Shown here piece after piece: positions 23,952-32,610 of a stretch of 64,000 nt of DNA. Numbering within the stretch: the stretch's first letter is position 1; the number at the start of each line of letters is the position of its first letter. The notes under the pieces were generated by a model, which did not search any database, was not told where the DNA came from, and saw nothing but the letters and a program-made list of their open reading frames with translations. The DNA comes from UBA5704 sp036380715 (GTDB lineage: Bacteria > Acidobacteriota > Thermoanaerobaculia > Multivoradales > UBA5704), in the NCBI GenBank assembly GCA_036380715.1, contig DASVEF010000157.1, forward strand, positions 1 to 64,000, read 5' to 3'. The position numbers and the translations under genes are program-made.

Positions 23952-25237
23952 ACCGGGCTGATCCCATCCCGGCGCCGGGGCTGGGGGTGAGGGCGCGCGA
24001 ATGGGTCCGCATCCTCTCCGCCTACTTCACGGCGCAGACGCTGACGCAACTCGCGGGAATCGCGGCGGGGCTGATCTTCATCAACTTCATGCCGGTGCGG
24101 GAGTTCGCGCTCTATACGCTGGCCTTCTCGGTGATCACCTTCTTCACCTTCATCTCCGACCTGGGCAGCACGGGCTCGCTCCTCCACTTCCGCCACCGGA
24201 CGGCCCAGGAGGGGGAGGAGCTGGAGCCGTACATCTCGGCCGTGCTGTCGCTGCGGCGCCTGGCCTTCCTGCTGGGAGCCGCCGGCGTCGCGCTGGCCTT
24301 CCCGCGGGCGGCGTTCGACCAGGGGTACGGCACGACGGAGACCGCGCTGGTGACGCTCGGCATCCTCCTCTGCGTCTGGTTTCAGATCAGCGCGTCGCTG
24401 CGCACCCTGGTGCTGCGGCTCGCCGACCGCTACGGCCCGTCGTACCGCGCGGAAATCGCAGGCGCCGGGCTGCGCCTGCTGCTCGCTCTCGGGATGGCCG
24501 CGTCCGCGCTCCTCCGCTCCTGGCTGGGAGTCTTCGCCACCGCCGCGGGCACGGCCGCGACCGCCTTCCTGGCCCGGTCCGCCAGCCCGGCGGCTCCGGC
24601 CGACCTGCGGCCCTACCGCCGCGCGGTGCTCCGCTATCTCCTGCCGACGCTGCCGAGCGCGCTCTACTTTTCCATTCAGGGCCCCCTGGTCGTCTGGCTG
24701 GCGGCCACGTTCGGAGGGGCGCGCAACATCGCCGAGGTGGGGGCGCTGTCCCGGCTCGGCATGGTGGTGGGTCTGTTCTCCAGCTTGACCGGAGTGGTCT
24801 TCCTGCCGCGCCTGGCAAGGATCACGGACGACCGCCTCTACCGGGTCCGCTATCTCCAGTTCGGGGGGATGCTGCTGGTCATCGCCCTGGCGCTGCTGGG
24901 GGCCACAGCGCTCTTCCCGCAGGGGCTCCTCTGGGTGCTGGGCGAGCGCTACGCGGGCCTCCACCGGGAGCTCCTGCTGATCGTCGCCGGCTCCGGCCTG
25001 ACCCTGCTCGGCGGCTACGCGGTGGGGGTCAACCTGGCGCGGTCGTGGACCCGGTGGGAGACCGCGGCCGTCGTGGTCCTGGCCGGCTCGCAGGCCGTCC
25101 TCGCCGCCCTGCTCCCCCTGTCGACGACCCGGGGGGTGCTGCTGTTCAACCTGCTGAGCGCGGTGGTGGGCCTGGCCCTCCAGCTCGCCGTGTCAGCCGC
25201 CGGCTTTTCCCGGCCGCGGTGGGTGCGATGGGCGTGA
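23948..25237 (+). CDS. Lipopolysaccharide/exopolysaccharide flippase (Wzx-like)
   Basis: A 429-residue polytopic membrane protein of the MATE/polysaccharide transporter type, with about 12 hydrophobic segments. It starts with the family's typical ILSAYFTAQTLTQLAGIAAG and has FINFMPVREFALYTLAFSVI and a C-terminal half that mirrors the first. It should move the lipid-linked repeat across the inner membrane. I chose TTG 23948, which overlaps the upstream stop (TTGA) and has GGAGATAGGG upstream; no ATG precedes the first membrane helix. The end overlaps the methyltransferase gene by 10 bp. Confidence 0.85.
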   Translation: MNRADPIPAPGLGVRAREWVRILSAYFTAQTLTQLAGIAAGLIFINFMPVREFALYTLAFSVITFFTFISDLGSTGSLLHFRHRTAQEGEELEPYISAVLSLRRLAFLLGAAGVALAFPRAAFDQGYGTTETALVTLGILLCVWFQISASLRTLVLRLADRYGPSYRAEIAGAGLRLLLALGMAASALLRSWLGVFATAAGTAATAFLARSASPAAPADLRPYRRAVLRYLLPTLPSALYFSIQGPLVVWLAATFGGARNIAEVGALSRLGMVVGLFSSLTGVVFLPRLARITDDRLYRVRYLQFGGMLLVIALALLGATALFPQGLLWVLGERYAGLHRELLLIVAGSGLTLLGGYAVGVNLARSWTRWETAAVVVLAGSQAVLAALLPLSTTRGVLLFNLLSAVVGLALQLAVSAAGFSRPRWVRWA

Positions 25238-25761
25238 CTTCTCCCCTACCTCGCCGGCTCAACCTCGGCTCGGGCCTGCGCAAGCGCCCGGACTGCCTGA
25301 ACGTCGACCTGCGCGGCGAGCCGGACCTGGTGTGGAACCTCGACGAGCGACCCTGGCCGCTGCCGAAGGATCACTTCGAATACGTCTACGCCTTGGACGT
25401 GGTCGAGCACCTCGAGAGCATCCCGGCCTTCATGGAGGAGGCCCACGCCGCGCTCGCGCCCGGGGGGATCCTGGAGATCACGACCCCTCACTTCTCGTGC
25501 GCCAACTCCTTCATCGACCCGACGCACCGCCACCACCTGAGCTATTTCTCGTTCGACTACTTCACCGACGCCTCGCAGTGGAGCTTCTACACCGATGTCC
25601 GCTTCGAGATCGTGGAGCGCATCCTGGTCTTCCATCCCAGCTTTGCGAACCGCTTCCTGTCGCGCCTGGCCAACCGCCGTCCGGAGCTGTACGAGCAACG
25701 GCTCGCCTGGATCTGGCCCGCGTGGTTCCTGATCTTCAAGCTGCGGGCGATCAAGGGCTGA
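25228..25761 (+). CDS. SAM-dependent methyltransferase, type 11-like
   Basis: A 177-residue small methyltransferase. It begins with the SAM-binding loop variant RLNLGSGLRKRPDCLNVDL, followed by DHFEYVYALDVVEHLESIP and LAPGGILEITTPHFSCANSF, the usual post-I motifs. It may methylate a sugar of the polysaccharide. ATG 25228 overlaps the flippase end; the much longer frame to the left is antisense-like noise through the flippase. Confidence 0.85.
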   Translation: MGVTSPLPRRLNLGSGLRKRPDCLNVDLRGEPDLVWNLDERPWPLPKDHFEYVYALDVVEHLESIPAFMEEAHAALAPGGILEITTPHFSCANSFIDPTHRHHLSYFSFDYFTDASQWSFYTDVRFEIVERILVFHPSFANRFLSRLANRRPELYEQRLAWIWPAWFLIFKLRAIKG

Positions 25762-25766
25762 CCTCG

Positions 25767-26825
25767 TTGCGCGTCTGTCACCTGAGCCCGACCTACTTCG
25801 CGCCGGAATCGGTCCTCGGCGGCGGCGAGCGCTACGCCGAGGAGGTGGCCCGCGCCATGGCCGGGCGGGCCGAGGTCAAGCTGGTGAGCTTCGGGCCGCG
25901 GGAGCTCCGGGAGCGGCCGGCGCCGGCCTTCGAGCGGGTGATCCTGCGCAGCCGGACGCGCGATCCCATGACTCCCTGCTCCGCCGGGCTCTTCCGGGAG
26001 CTGCGCGGGGCCGACGTGATCCACTGCTACCAGTACTTCGTGCTGCCGACCTTCCTCGCCTGCGTGCAGGGCCGCCTCCAGGGGAGCCGCGTCTTCGTCA
26101 CCGACCTCGGCGGGGGCGGCTGGACGCCCGGCTACCAGATCGACCAGTCGCGGTGGATCGCCGCCCATCTGCCGACCTCGGACTACGCGGCCCACTCGCT
26201 CCCCGGCAGGAACCAGCGGCATTTCGTGATCCACGGCGGCATCGACCCCGCCAGATACCCGATGCGCGCGGAGCCGGCGCACGACGGATCGGTGGCCTTC
26301 CTCGGCCGGGTGCTGCCGCACAAGGGGATTCACTTCCTCATCGAGGGGCTGCCGGCGGAGGTGCCGCTGCACGTGATCGGTCCGGCCAGGGACCCGGCGT
26401 ACATCGGCCGGCTCCGGGAGCTGGTGCAGGGCAAGGAGGTGCAGTTCCATGGCGCCCTCTCCGACGACGAGGTGATCGCGATCCTCGGCCACGCCATGGC
26501 CCTCGTCCATCCGACGCCCGTGGACGCTTCGGGGTCCGCCGGCGCTCACGAGCTCTTCGGCCTCGCCCTGGTGGAGGGCATGGCCCGCGGCTGCCCGGTG
26601 ATCGCCTCGGGCGTGGCCTCTCTCCCGGAGATCGTCGAGGACGGTGTCACCGGGCTCCTCGTAGCGCCCAACGACCCGGCGGCGATCGGGCGGGCGATCG
26701 GCAGGCTGCGCGATGACCCGGTCCTCTGGACGTCGATGTCGCGGGCCGGCCGGCGGCGGGTGGAGGAGCGCTTCACCTGGGAGCGGGTGGCCGGCCGCTG
26801 CCTGGAGGCGTACGGAGAGGCATGA
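25767..26825 (+). CDS. Glycosyltransferase, family 4
   Basis: A 352-residue GT-B enzyme. The N-terminal domain has RVCHLSPTYFAPESVLGGGERYAEEVA, here the glycine-rich acceptor-side loop. The C-terminal domain has VAFLGRVLPHKGIHFLIEGL, then ELFGLALVEGMARGCPVIASG with the donor-binding glutamate. Start TTG at 25767, 10 nt after AAGGG and 5 bp after the upstream stop. It overlaps the next gene by 4 bp (ATGA). Confidence 0.88.
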   Translation: MRVCHLSPTYFAPESVLGGGERYAEEVARAMAGRAEVKLVSFGPRELRERPAPAFERVILRSRTRDPMTPCSAGLFRELRGADVIHCYQYFVLPTFLACVQGRLQGSRVFVTDLGGGGWTPGYQIDQSRWIAAHLPTSDYAAHSLPGRNQRHFVIHGGIDPARYPMRAEPAHDGSVAFLGRVLPHKGIHFLIEGLPAEVPLHVIGPARDPAYIGRLRELVQGKEVQFHGALSDDEVIAILGHAMALVHPTPVDASGSAGAHELFGLALVEGMARGCPVIASGVASLPEIVEDGVTGLLVAPNDPAAIGRAIGRLRDDPVLWTSMSRAGRRRVEERFTWERVAGRCLEAYGEA

Positions 26826-27841
26826 CGCTCGCGATCCAGATCGTGCCCACGCTGCCGCCCCCGGACGAAGGAGTCGGGAGCTTCGCCACGGCGCTCGCCG
26901 AGGCCCTGCGCTCCCACAGCGTGGAGAGCCGGTTCCTGGTGGCGGACCGCTCCCGGACGGCCGAAGCCCTGCAAGCCGCCCTGGAAGCGGACGGCGCGGC
27001 GCCGGTGCTGCTCCACTATGCGGGCTACGGCTATCACCCGCGCGGCTGCCCGGCCTGGCTCGCCGAGGGGCTGCGGCTCTGGAAACAGGGCGGACCGCGC
27101 CGCCTGGTGACGGTGTTCCACGAGGTCTACGCCACCGGCCGGCCCTGGCAGAGCTCGTTCTGGCTCTCGCCGGCGCAGCGCCGGATCGCCTCGCGCATCG
27201 CCCGGATGAGCGACGGGATCGTCACCAGCCTGGACCTCTATGGCCGGCTTCTCCAGCCTCTGGCTCCCGGCCGGCGGATCGAGGTGCTCCCCGTGTTCTC
27301 CACGGTCGGCGAGCTTGCCGAGGTGCCCCCCCTGGCCGGGCGCGAGCGCCGGATCGTCCTCTTCGGCGGCCCTGGAGCGCGCCAACGGGCTCTCACGCGG
27401 CTGGCCGGCTCTCTGGCCACGGCCTGCCGCGCCCTCGGCGCCGAGGAGGTGTGCGACGTGGGCTCCGGGGAAGCCTCCGCCGTCGCCCGTCCGGACCGGG
27501 TGGGGGACGTCCCGGTGCGGCGCCTCGGCCGGCTCCCGGCGGAAGAGGTGAGCGCGCTCCTGCAGCGGTCGCTCGCCGGCTTCGTGGCCTACCCGCCGCC
27601 CCTCCTGGCCAAGTCCACGATCTTCGCCGCCTACTGCGCCCACGGCGTCCTCCCGGTGTGCGACTGGGACCGCCCGCGCAGGGAGACCGGACCGCCGCCC
27701 CCTTTCTGGAGACCCTCCCCGGTGGCGCCCTCCCCGGACGAGATCCAGGGGATCGCCGGTCGCGCCCGCGCCTGGTACGCCGGCCACACCCTGGAACGCC
27801 ACGCGGCGCTCTACCACGAGATCCTGACATGCGTGTCCTGA
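26822..27841 (+). CDS. Probable glycosyltransferase (GT-B fold), divergent
   Basis: A 339-residue protein that looks like a degenerate GT-B glycosyltransferase. An N-terminal segment PPPDEGVGSFATALAEALR resembles the Gly-rich loop of GT4 enzymes, and YPPPLLAKSTIFAAYCAHGVLPV occupies the place of the usual donor-site E-x7-E motif, which is not clearly present. Activity is therefore uncertain. It starts in an ATGA overlap with the upstream gene and overlaps the next by 13 bp. Confidence 0.6.
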   Translation: MTLAIQIVPTLPPPDEGVGSFATALAEALRSHSVESRFLVADRSRTAEALQAALEADGAAPVLLHYAGYGYHPRGCPAWLAEGLRLWKQGGPRRLVTVFHEVYATGRPWQSSFWLSPAQRRIASRIARMSDGIVTSLDLYGRLLQPLAPGRRIEVLPVFSTVGELAEVPPLAGRERRIVLFGGPGARQRALTRLAGSLATACRALGAEEVCDVGSGEASAVARPDRVGDVPVRRLGRLPAEEVSALLQRSLAGFVAYPPPLLAKSTIFAAYCAHGVLPVCDWDRPRRETGPPPPFWRPSPVAPSPDEIQGIAGRARAWYAGHTLERHAALYHEILTCVS

Positions 27842-28863
27842 TCTATTCGCCGGCTTTCCTGCCGTGGATCGGCGGCCTGGAGATCAACACGGCGCATCTG
27901 GCGTCGCAGCTCACGGGCCTGGGACAGGAGGCGGTGGTGGTGACCCGCACGCCCGGCGGTGACGTCCGCAATGGGGCCCGCGACGAGGACCTGCCATACC
28001 GCGTGGTCCGTGATCCCTCTCCGGGAGAGCTGCTGCGCTGGACCCGCTGGTGCGACGTCTTCCTGCAGCAGAATGTCAGCCTGCGCGGGCTCTGGCCGCT
28101 GCTCCTCGTCCGCCGTCCCTGGGTGGTCTCCCACCATAGCTGGTATTGCCGTACCGATGGCCGGATCGCCTGGCCGGACCGCGTCAAGCGCTTCCTCCTG
28201 CGCTTCGCCGCCGGCTCGATCGCGGTCAGCCGGTCCGTGGCCGGCGACCTCGCGACGCCGTCCGAGGTGATCCCCAACGCCTACCGGGACGAGCTGTTCC
28301 GCGTGCTGCCCGGGATCGAGCGCGCGCGGGACCTCTGCTTCGTCGGCCGCCTCGTCTCCGACAAGGGGGTGGACGTCCTGATCGACGCCCTGGGGCTCCT
28401 GGCGGCGCGCGGCCTGCGTCCGGGGCTCACCGTCGTCGGCGACGGCCCGGAGCGGCCGGCCCTGGAGGCCCAGGCTGCCCGGCTCGGCCTCGCGGCCCAG
28501 GTCGCCTTCCCGGGCACGCGGACGGACGAGGAGCTGGTGCGGCTCCTCAACGAGCACCGGATCCTCGTCGTACCTTCCCGCTACCAGGAGCCGTTCGGTA
28601 TCGTGGCGCTGGAGGGGATCGCCTGCGGCTGTATCGTGGTGGGCTCCGCCGGAGGCGGGCTCGGGGAGGCCATCGGCCCCTGCGGCTTCACCTTCCCCAA
28701 CGGGGACGCCGCGGGCCTGGCAACGGTCCTGGAAACGCTCCTGCGCGATCCCGGCGCGGCGCGGGAGGCGCTGCGCCAGGCCCCGGAGCACCTCGCCCGC
28801 CATTCGAGCGAGGCCTACGGCCGGGCCTATCTGCGGGTCCTGGAGGCTGCGACCGGATCATGA
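27829..28863 (+). CDS. Glycosyltransferase, family 4
   Basis: A 344-residue GT-B enzyme. MRVLIYSPAFLPWIGGLEI opens it, LCFVGRLVSDKGVDVLIDAL lies at about 163-182 and YQEPFGIVALEGIACGCIVV at about 249-268 carries the two donor-site glutamates. ATG at 27829, inside the end of the upstream gene; it ends in an ATGA overlap with the polymerase gene. Confidence 0.9.
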   Translation: MRVLIYSPAFLPWIGGLEINTAHLASQLTGLGQEAVVVTRTPGGDVRNGARDEDLPYRVVRDPSPGELLRWTRWCDVFLQQNVSLRGLWPLLLVRRPWVVSHHSWYCRTDGRIAWPDRVKRFLLRFAAGSIAVSRSVAGDLATPSEVIPNAYRDELFRVLPGIERARDLCFVGRLVSDKGVDVLIDALGLLAARGLRPGLTVVGDGPERPALEAQAARLGLAAQVAFPGTRTDEELVRLLNEHRILVVPSRYQEPFGIVALEGIACGCIVVGSAGGGLGEAIGPCGFTFPNGDAAGLATVLETLLRDPGAAREALRQAPEHLARHSSEAYGRAYLRVLEAATGS

Positions 28864-30290
28864 ACGAACGCGTCCTGTTGCTGCTTGCCGCGGGCGCCGC
28901 CGCCCTCTGGTCGTTCCGCCGCTGGCGCGAGGCCGTCAAGGTCGGCCTGGTCCTCCTCATCTTCGAAGGGGCCTTGCGGAAGTGGGTCTTACCCGGCGCC
29001 CAGGACCTGATCTACTTCGCCAAGGACGTGTTCTTCCTCGGCGCCTACGCCGGCTTCCTCCGGCAGCGGCCGGGTCTCCGCTACCGGGCTCCGTCGAACC
29101 CTCCGCTCTACATCGCGCTGGTCATCGCCGCGCTCTTCGGGCTCTTCCAGGTTTTCAACCCGCAGCTGCCCAACCTGCTGGTCGGCCTTCTCGGGTTCAA
29201 GGCCTACTTCTTCTACGTCCCCCTGATCTTCGTGATGCCGGCGGTGTTCCCCTCGGACGCCGAGCTGGCCCGCTTCCTGCGGCGCTACGTCCTGATCGCG
29301 ATCCCGGTCGGCCTCCTTGCCGTGTCCCAGTTCTTCAGCCCGGGCACGAGCGTCATCAACCGCTACGCCTGGAACGCCAACGACATCCAGTACGTGGCGA
29401 CCTTCGGCAGCTCGGCCTACGTGCGCGTGACCGGTACGTTCTCGTTCATCACCGGCTATACGTCGTACCTGCTGGCCACCTCGGTCCTCGCCCTGACGGT
29501 GCTGGGGGTGTGGCGCTGGCGTCTGCGCGGCAACCTGCTCCTCTATCTCGCCTTCGCGATGACGCTGCTCGGGATGTTTATGTCCGGCTCCCGCGGACCC
29601 GTCTACCTCTTCGTCCTCCTCTTCCCGCTCTACTGGTGGCTGGCGGTCGCCCGCGAGAAGGGGAGCGGCTCGACGTTCGGAAGGCTGCTGGTCGGGCTCA
29701 GCCTCGTCGCGATCTTCCTCTTCTGGGTAGGCGGGGACGCAGTCTCGGCGTTCTATGGGCGCGCCCGCGGCGCCAGCGACGTCGGCAACCGCATGGCCTC
29801 TCCCGTCACAGCGCCCTACTTCGTGCTGCCTCAGGCGGGGCTCCTCGGCTTCGGTATCGGCGCGACCCACCAGTCGGCCATGGTCGTGACCCGCGGCGTC
29901 CCTCCCTACAGCTGGCTGCGCGGCCTCGCCGTCGAGGCGGAGACCGGCCGCATCATGATCGAGCTGGGCCCCCTGGGCTTCGCGCTCATCCACTTCATCC
30001 GCATCTACCTGACGATCTTCGCCTTCCGGCAGGTCCTGATGCTGCGGACCCGCTTCCACCGCTCCGTAGCCATCGCCGGCTTCCTCTTCCTCCTGGCGCA
30101 GCTTCCGGGCGGCGCCGTCTTCGACGTCACCGCCGGCGTCTACTACTGGTTCTTCGCCGGCCTGCTGATGGTCGCCATCCGTCTCGACCGGCAGGCCGCC
30201 ACCGTACCGGCCGCGAAGACCGCGGCGCCACTGCCGAAAGACGCGGCCCCGGTCCCCGTCGCGGAAAGCCCATGGCGGAGCGCTCCCTGA
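28860..30290 (+). CDS. O-antigen polymerase-like (Wzy-type) membrane protein
   Basis: A 476-residue polytopic inner-membrane protein with ten or more hydrophobic stretches. MSGSRGPVYLFVLLFPLYWW and the large loop after it (periplasmic, with VGNRMASPVTAPYF) are typical of Wzy/ligase-like proteins, although similarity to the enzyme at 8048-9538 is low. It is the likely polymerase of the supercluster glycan. It starts in an ATGA overlap and its Ala/Pro-rich C-terminal tail overlaps the next gene by 19 bp. Confidence 0.75.
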   Translation: MNERVLLLLAAGAAALWSFRRWREAVKVGLVLLIFEGALRKWVLPGAQDLIYFAKDVFFLGAYAGFLRQRPGLRYRAPSNPPLYIALVIAALFGLFQVFNPQLPNLLVGLLGFKAYFFYVPLIFVMPAVFPSDAELARFLRRYVLIAIPVGLLAVSQFFSPGTSVINRYAWNANDIQYVATFGSSAYVRVTGTFSFITGYTSYLLATSVLALTVLGVWRWRLRGNLLLYLAFAMTLLGMFMSGSRGPVYLFVLLFPLYWWLAVAREKGSGSTFGRLLVGLSLVAIFLFWVGGDAVSAFYGRARGASDVGNRMASPVTAPYFVLPQAGLLGFGIGATHQSAMVVTRGVPPYSWLRGLAVEAETGRIMIELGPLGFALIHFIRIYLTIFAFRQVLMLRTRFHRSVAIAGFLFLLAQLPGGAVFDVTAGVYYWFFAGLLMVAIRLDRQAATVPAAKTAAPLPKDAAPVPVAESPWRSAP

Positions 30291-31483
30291 TCCTGGTGAC
30301 CCACCCCGGGCGGCAGCACTCGCATCAGGCCGCGCTGGCCCTCCACGGCGCCCGGATGCTCGCGGGCTACTGGGCGGGCGTGCCCGCCGTGGCCGAGCAG
30401 GCCCGCCGGGTGCCTCCGTTCCTCCGGCGGCGGTTCGAGCGCTACGCGCCCGTCCCCCTCCCCGCCGGCAGCTCGCGATGGTTCCCCTGGGCTCCGGCCC
30501 TGCGCCGGATCGGCGACGCCGTCCTGCCCCCTTCGCGGGCCGCGTGGTCGGACTTCGCCGCCTGCCGGCTCTTCGACCGCTGGGCGGCGGCTCGCCTGCC
30601 GCGGGCCGGGGCCCCTGTCTCCGCGGTGATCGCCTGCGAGATCTCGGCGCTCTCGACGTTCCGCGAGGCCCGGCGGCTGGGGATGGCGACGATCCTCGAC
30701 GCTCCGTCGATCCACCACGCGGCCCAGGACCGCCTGCACGGGACCGCGGATTCTCCCCGCCTCCACCGCCGGATCACGGAGGTCAAGGACGAGGAGATCG
30801 CCCTGGCCGACCACATCCTGACTGTCTCGGAGCTGGCCCGGCAGACCTATCTGGACGCCGGAGTCCCGGCGGAGAAGGTCCACGCGCTGACCCTGGGCGC
30901 GGACACGGAGCTGTTCGCGCCGGTCCCGGGAGAGCGGACCTCGGCGGACGGCTTCGTCTTCCTCTTCGCCGGGGCCACGATCCGCCGCAAGGGGTTCGAC
31001 CTGCTGCTGGGCGCTTTCGAGCGGGTCCGCGCGCAGGAGCCGGCGGCCGGGCTGCGCGTCGTGGGGCCGCGCGGCGACCTCGGGCATCTGCTGGACGGCC
31101 GGACTGGGATTTCAGCGGCTGGAGCCATGGACCAACGGGGTCTCGCCGAGGAATTCCGCCGCGCCGACTGCCTGGTCCTCCCTTCGCGCAACGACTCCTA
31201 CGCCATGGTGGTGACCGAGGCGCTGGCCTCGGGGCTGCCGGTGATCGTCTCGGAAATGGTCGGAGCCAAGGACCTGGTCACGGAGGAGAGGAACGGCTGG
31301 GTCGTCCCGGTCGAGGACGTCGGGGCGCTGGCGGATCGGATGCTCTGGTGCGCCCGCAACTCGGAGGCCGTGCGCGCCATGAGGGAAGACTGCCGGCGCT
31401 CGGCCGAAGCGGCGACCTGGCCGGCGTACCACGGCCGGCTGGCGGATCTGGTACGCAGGATCGTCCCACCGAAATCCGCATGA
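30272..31483 (+). CDS. Glycosyltransferase, family 4
   Basis: A 403-residue GT-B enzyme. The N-terminal part (LILVTHPGRQHSHQAALAL) is divergent. Conserved features are DAPSIHHAAQDRL, HILTVSELARQTYLDAGVPAEKV at about 180-202, FLFAGATIRRKGFDLLLGAF at about 229-248, and SRNDSYAMVVTEALASGLPVIV at about 300-321. ATG 30272 lies within the polymerase end, and its own stop overlaps the next start (ATGA). Confidence 0.88.
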   Translation: MAERSLILVTHPGRQHSHQAALALHGARMLAGYWAGVPAVAEQARRVPPFLRRRFERYAPVPLPAGSSRWFPWAPALRRIGDAVLPPSRAAWSDFAACRLFDRWAAARLPRAGAPVSAVIACEISALSTFREARRLGMATILDAPSIHHAAQDRLHGTADSPRLHRRITEVKDEEIALADHILTVSELARQTYLDAGVPAEKVHALTLGADTELFAPVPGERTSADGFVFLFAGATIRRKGFDLLLGAFERVRAQEPAAGLRVVGPRGDLGHLLDGRTGISAAGAMDQRGLAEEFRRADCLVLPSRNDSYAMVVTEALASGLPVIVSEMVGAKDLVTEERNGWVVPVEDVGALADRMLWCARNSEAVRAMREDCRRSAEAATWPAYHGRLADLVRRIVPPKSA

Positions 31484-32610
31484 AGATCCTCCACGTCGTT
31501 CCGACCTACGTCCCCGCCTGGCGTCACGGCGGGCCGATCCGCTCGGTCCATGGACTGTGCAAGGCGCTGGCGGCGCGCGGGCACGAGATCACGGTGTTCA
31601 CCACGGACGTGGACACGGACGGCGCCGTGCCGCCAAGCCGGGCGGTCCGCCTGGACGGCGTCGAGGTCTGGTATTTCCCGGTGAGCGCGCCGCGCCGGCT
31701 GTACCGGTCTCCAGCGATGGGCGCGGCGCTCGCGGAGAGGATGGGCGGGTTCGACCTCGTCCATCTCCACTCGGTCTTCCTCTGGCCCACCTCGGCCGCG
31801 GCCCGCGCCGCCGAGCGGGCCGGCGTCCCCTACCTGCTCGCCCCGCGCGGCATGCTGGTCGCCGACCTCCTGCGCCGGCGCGGCCGCTGGCGCAAGGCGC
31901 TCTGGATCCGCTTCGCGGAACGGCGGACGATCGCCCGGGCGGCGGGGCTCCACGTCACGAGCGACCTGGAGGCCGAGGAGGCGCGGCGGCTCGGCCTGCC
32001 GCTCCCGCCCGTCCACGTGGTCGCCAACGGGATCGAGCCCGAGCCGGCTCCGGATGGCGCGGCGCCTTTGATCCCCGAGCCCTTCCTGCTGTTCCTCGGC
32101 CGCGTGAGCTGGAAGAAGGGGCTCGACCGGCTGATTCCCGCGCTGTCGCACGTCCCCGGGATTGATCTGGCGATCGCCGGCAACGACGAGGAGGATTACC
32201 GGCCGAAGCTGGAGAGGCTGGCCGAGGAGGCGGGCGTCGCCGGCCGCGTCCGCTTCCTCGGCCCGGTCCATGGCGAGGACAAGGCGGCGCTCCTCCACCG
32301 CGCGGCGGCCCTGGTCCTCCCCTCCTACTCGGAGAACTTCGGCAATTCGGCCCTCGAAGCCTTGGCCGCCGGCCGGCCGGTCGTGGTCACTCCCGAGGTG
32401 GGCTTGGCCGAGGTGGTCCGCGAGACCGGAGCCGGCCTGGTCGTGGAAGGCGCTCCCGAGATCCTCGGCCCGGCCCTGCGCGACCTGCTCAGCGATCCCC
32501 GCCGGATGGACGAGATGGGCCGGAAAGGGGCGGAGGTGGTTCGGCAACGGTTCGGGTGGGCGGCGGTGGCGGAGCGGATGGAAGCGGTGTACCGGGAGGT
32601 CGTGGGGTGA
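31480..32610 (+). CDS. Glycosyltransferase, family 4
   Basis: A 376-residue GT-B enzyme. It opens MKILHVVPTYVPAWRHGGPI, has the acceptor-side motif YLLAPRGMLVADLL and the donor-side motifs LFLGRVSWKKGLDRLIPAL and YSENFGNSALEALAAGRPVV. Of the glycosyltransferases here it is one of the most canonical. Joined to both neighbours by 4-bp overlaps. Confidence 0.92.
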   Translation: MKILHVVPTYVPAWRHGGPIRSVHGLCKALAARGHEITVFTTDVDTDGAVPPSRAVRLDGVEVWYFPVSAPRRLYRSPAMGAALAERMGGFDLVHLHSVFLWPTSAAARAAERAGVPYLLAPRGMLVADLLRRRGRWRKALWIRFAERRTIARAAGLHVTSDLEAEEARRLGLPLPPVHVVANGIEPEPAPDGAAPLIPEPFLLFLGRVSWKKGLDRLIPALSHVPGIDLAIAGNDEEDYRPKLERLAEEAGVAGRVRFLGPVHGEDKAALLHRAAALVLPSYSENFGNSALEALAAGRPVVVTPEVGLAEVVRETGAGLVVEGAPEILGPALRDLLSDPRRMDEMGRKGAEVVRQRFGWAAVAERMEAVYREVVG

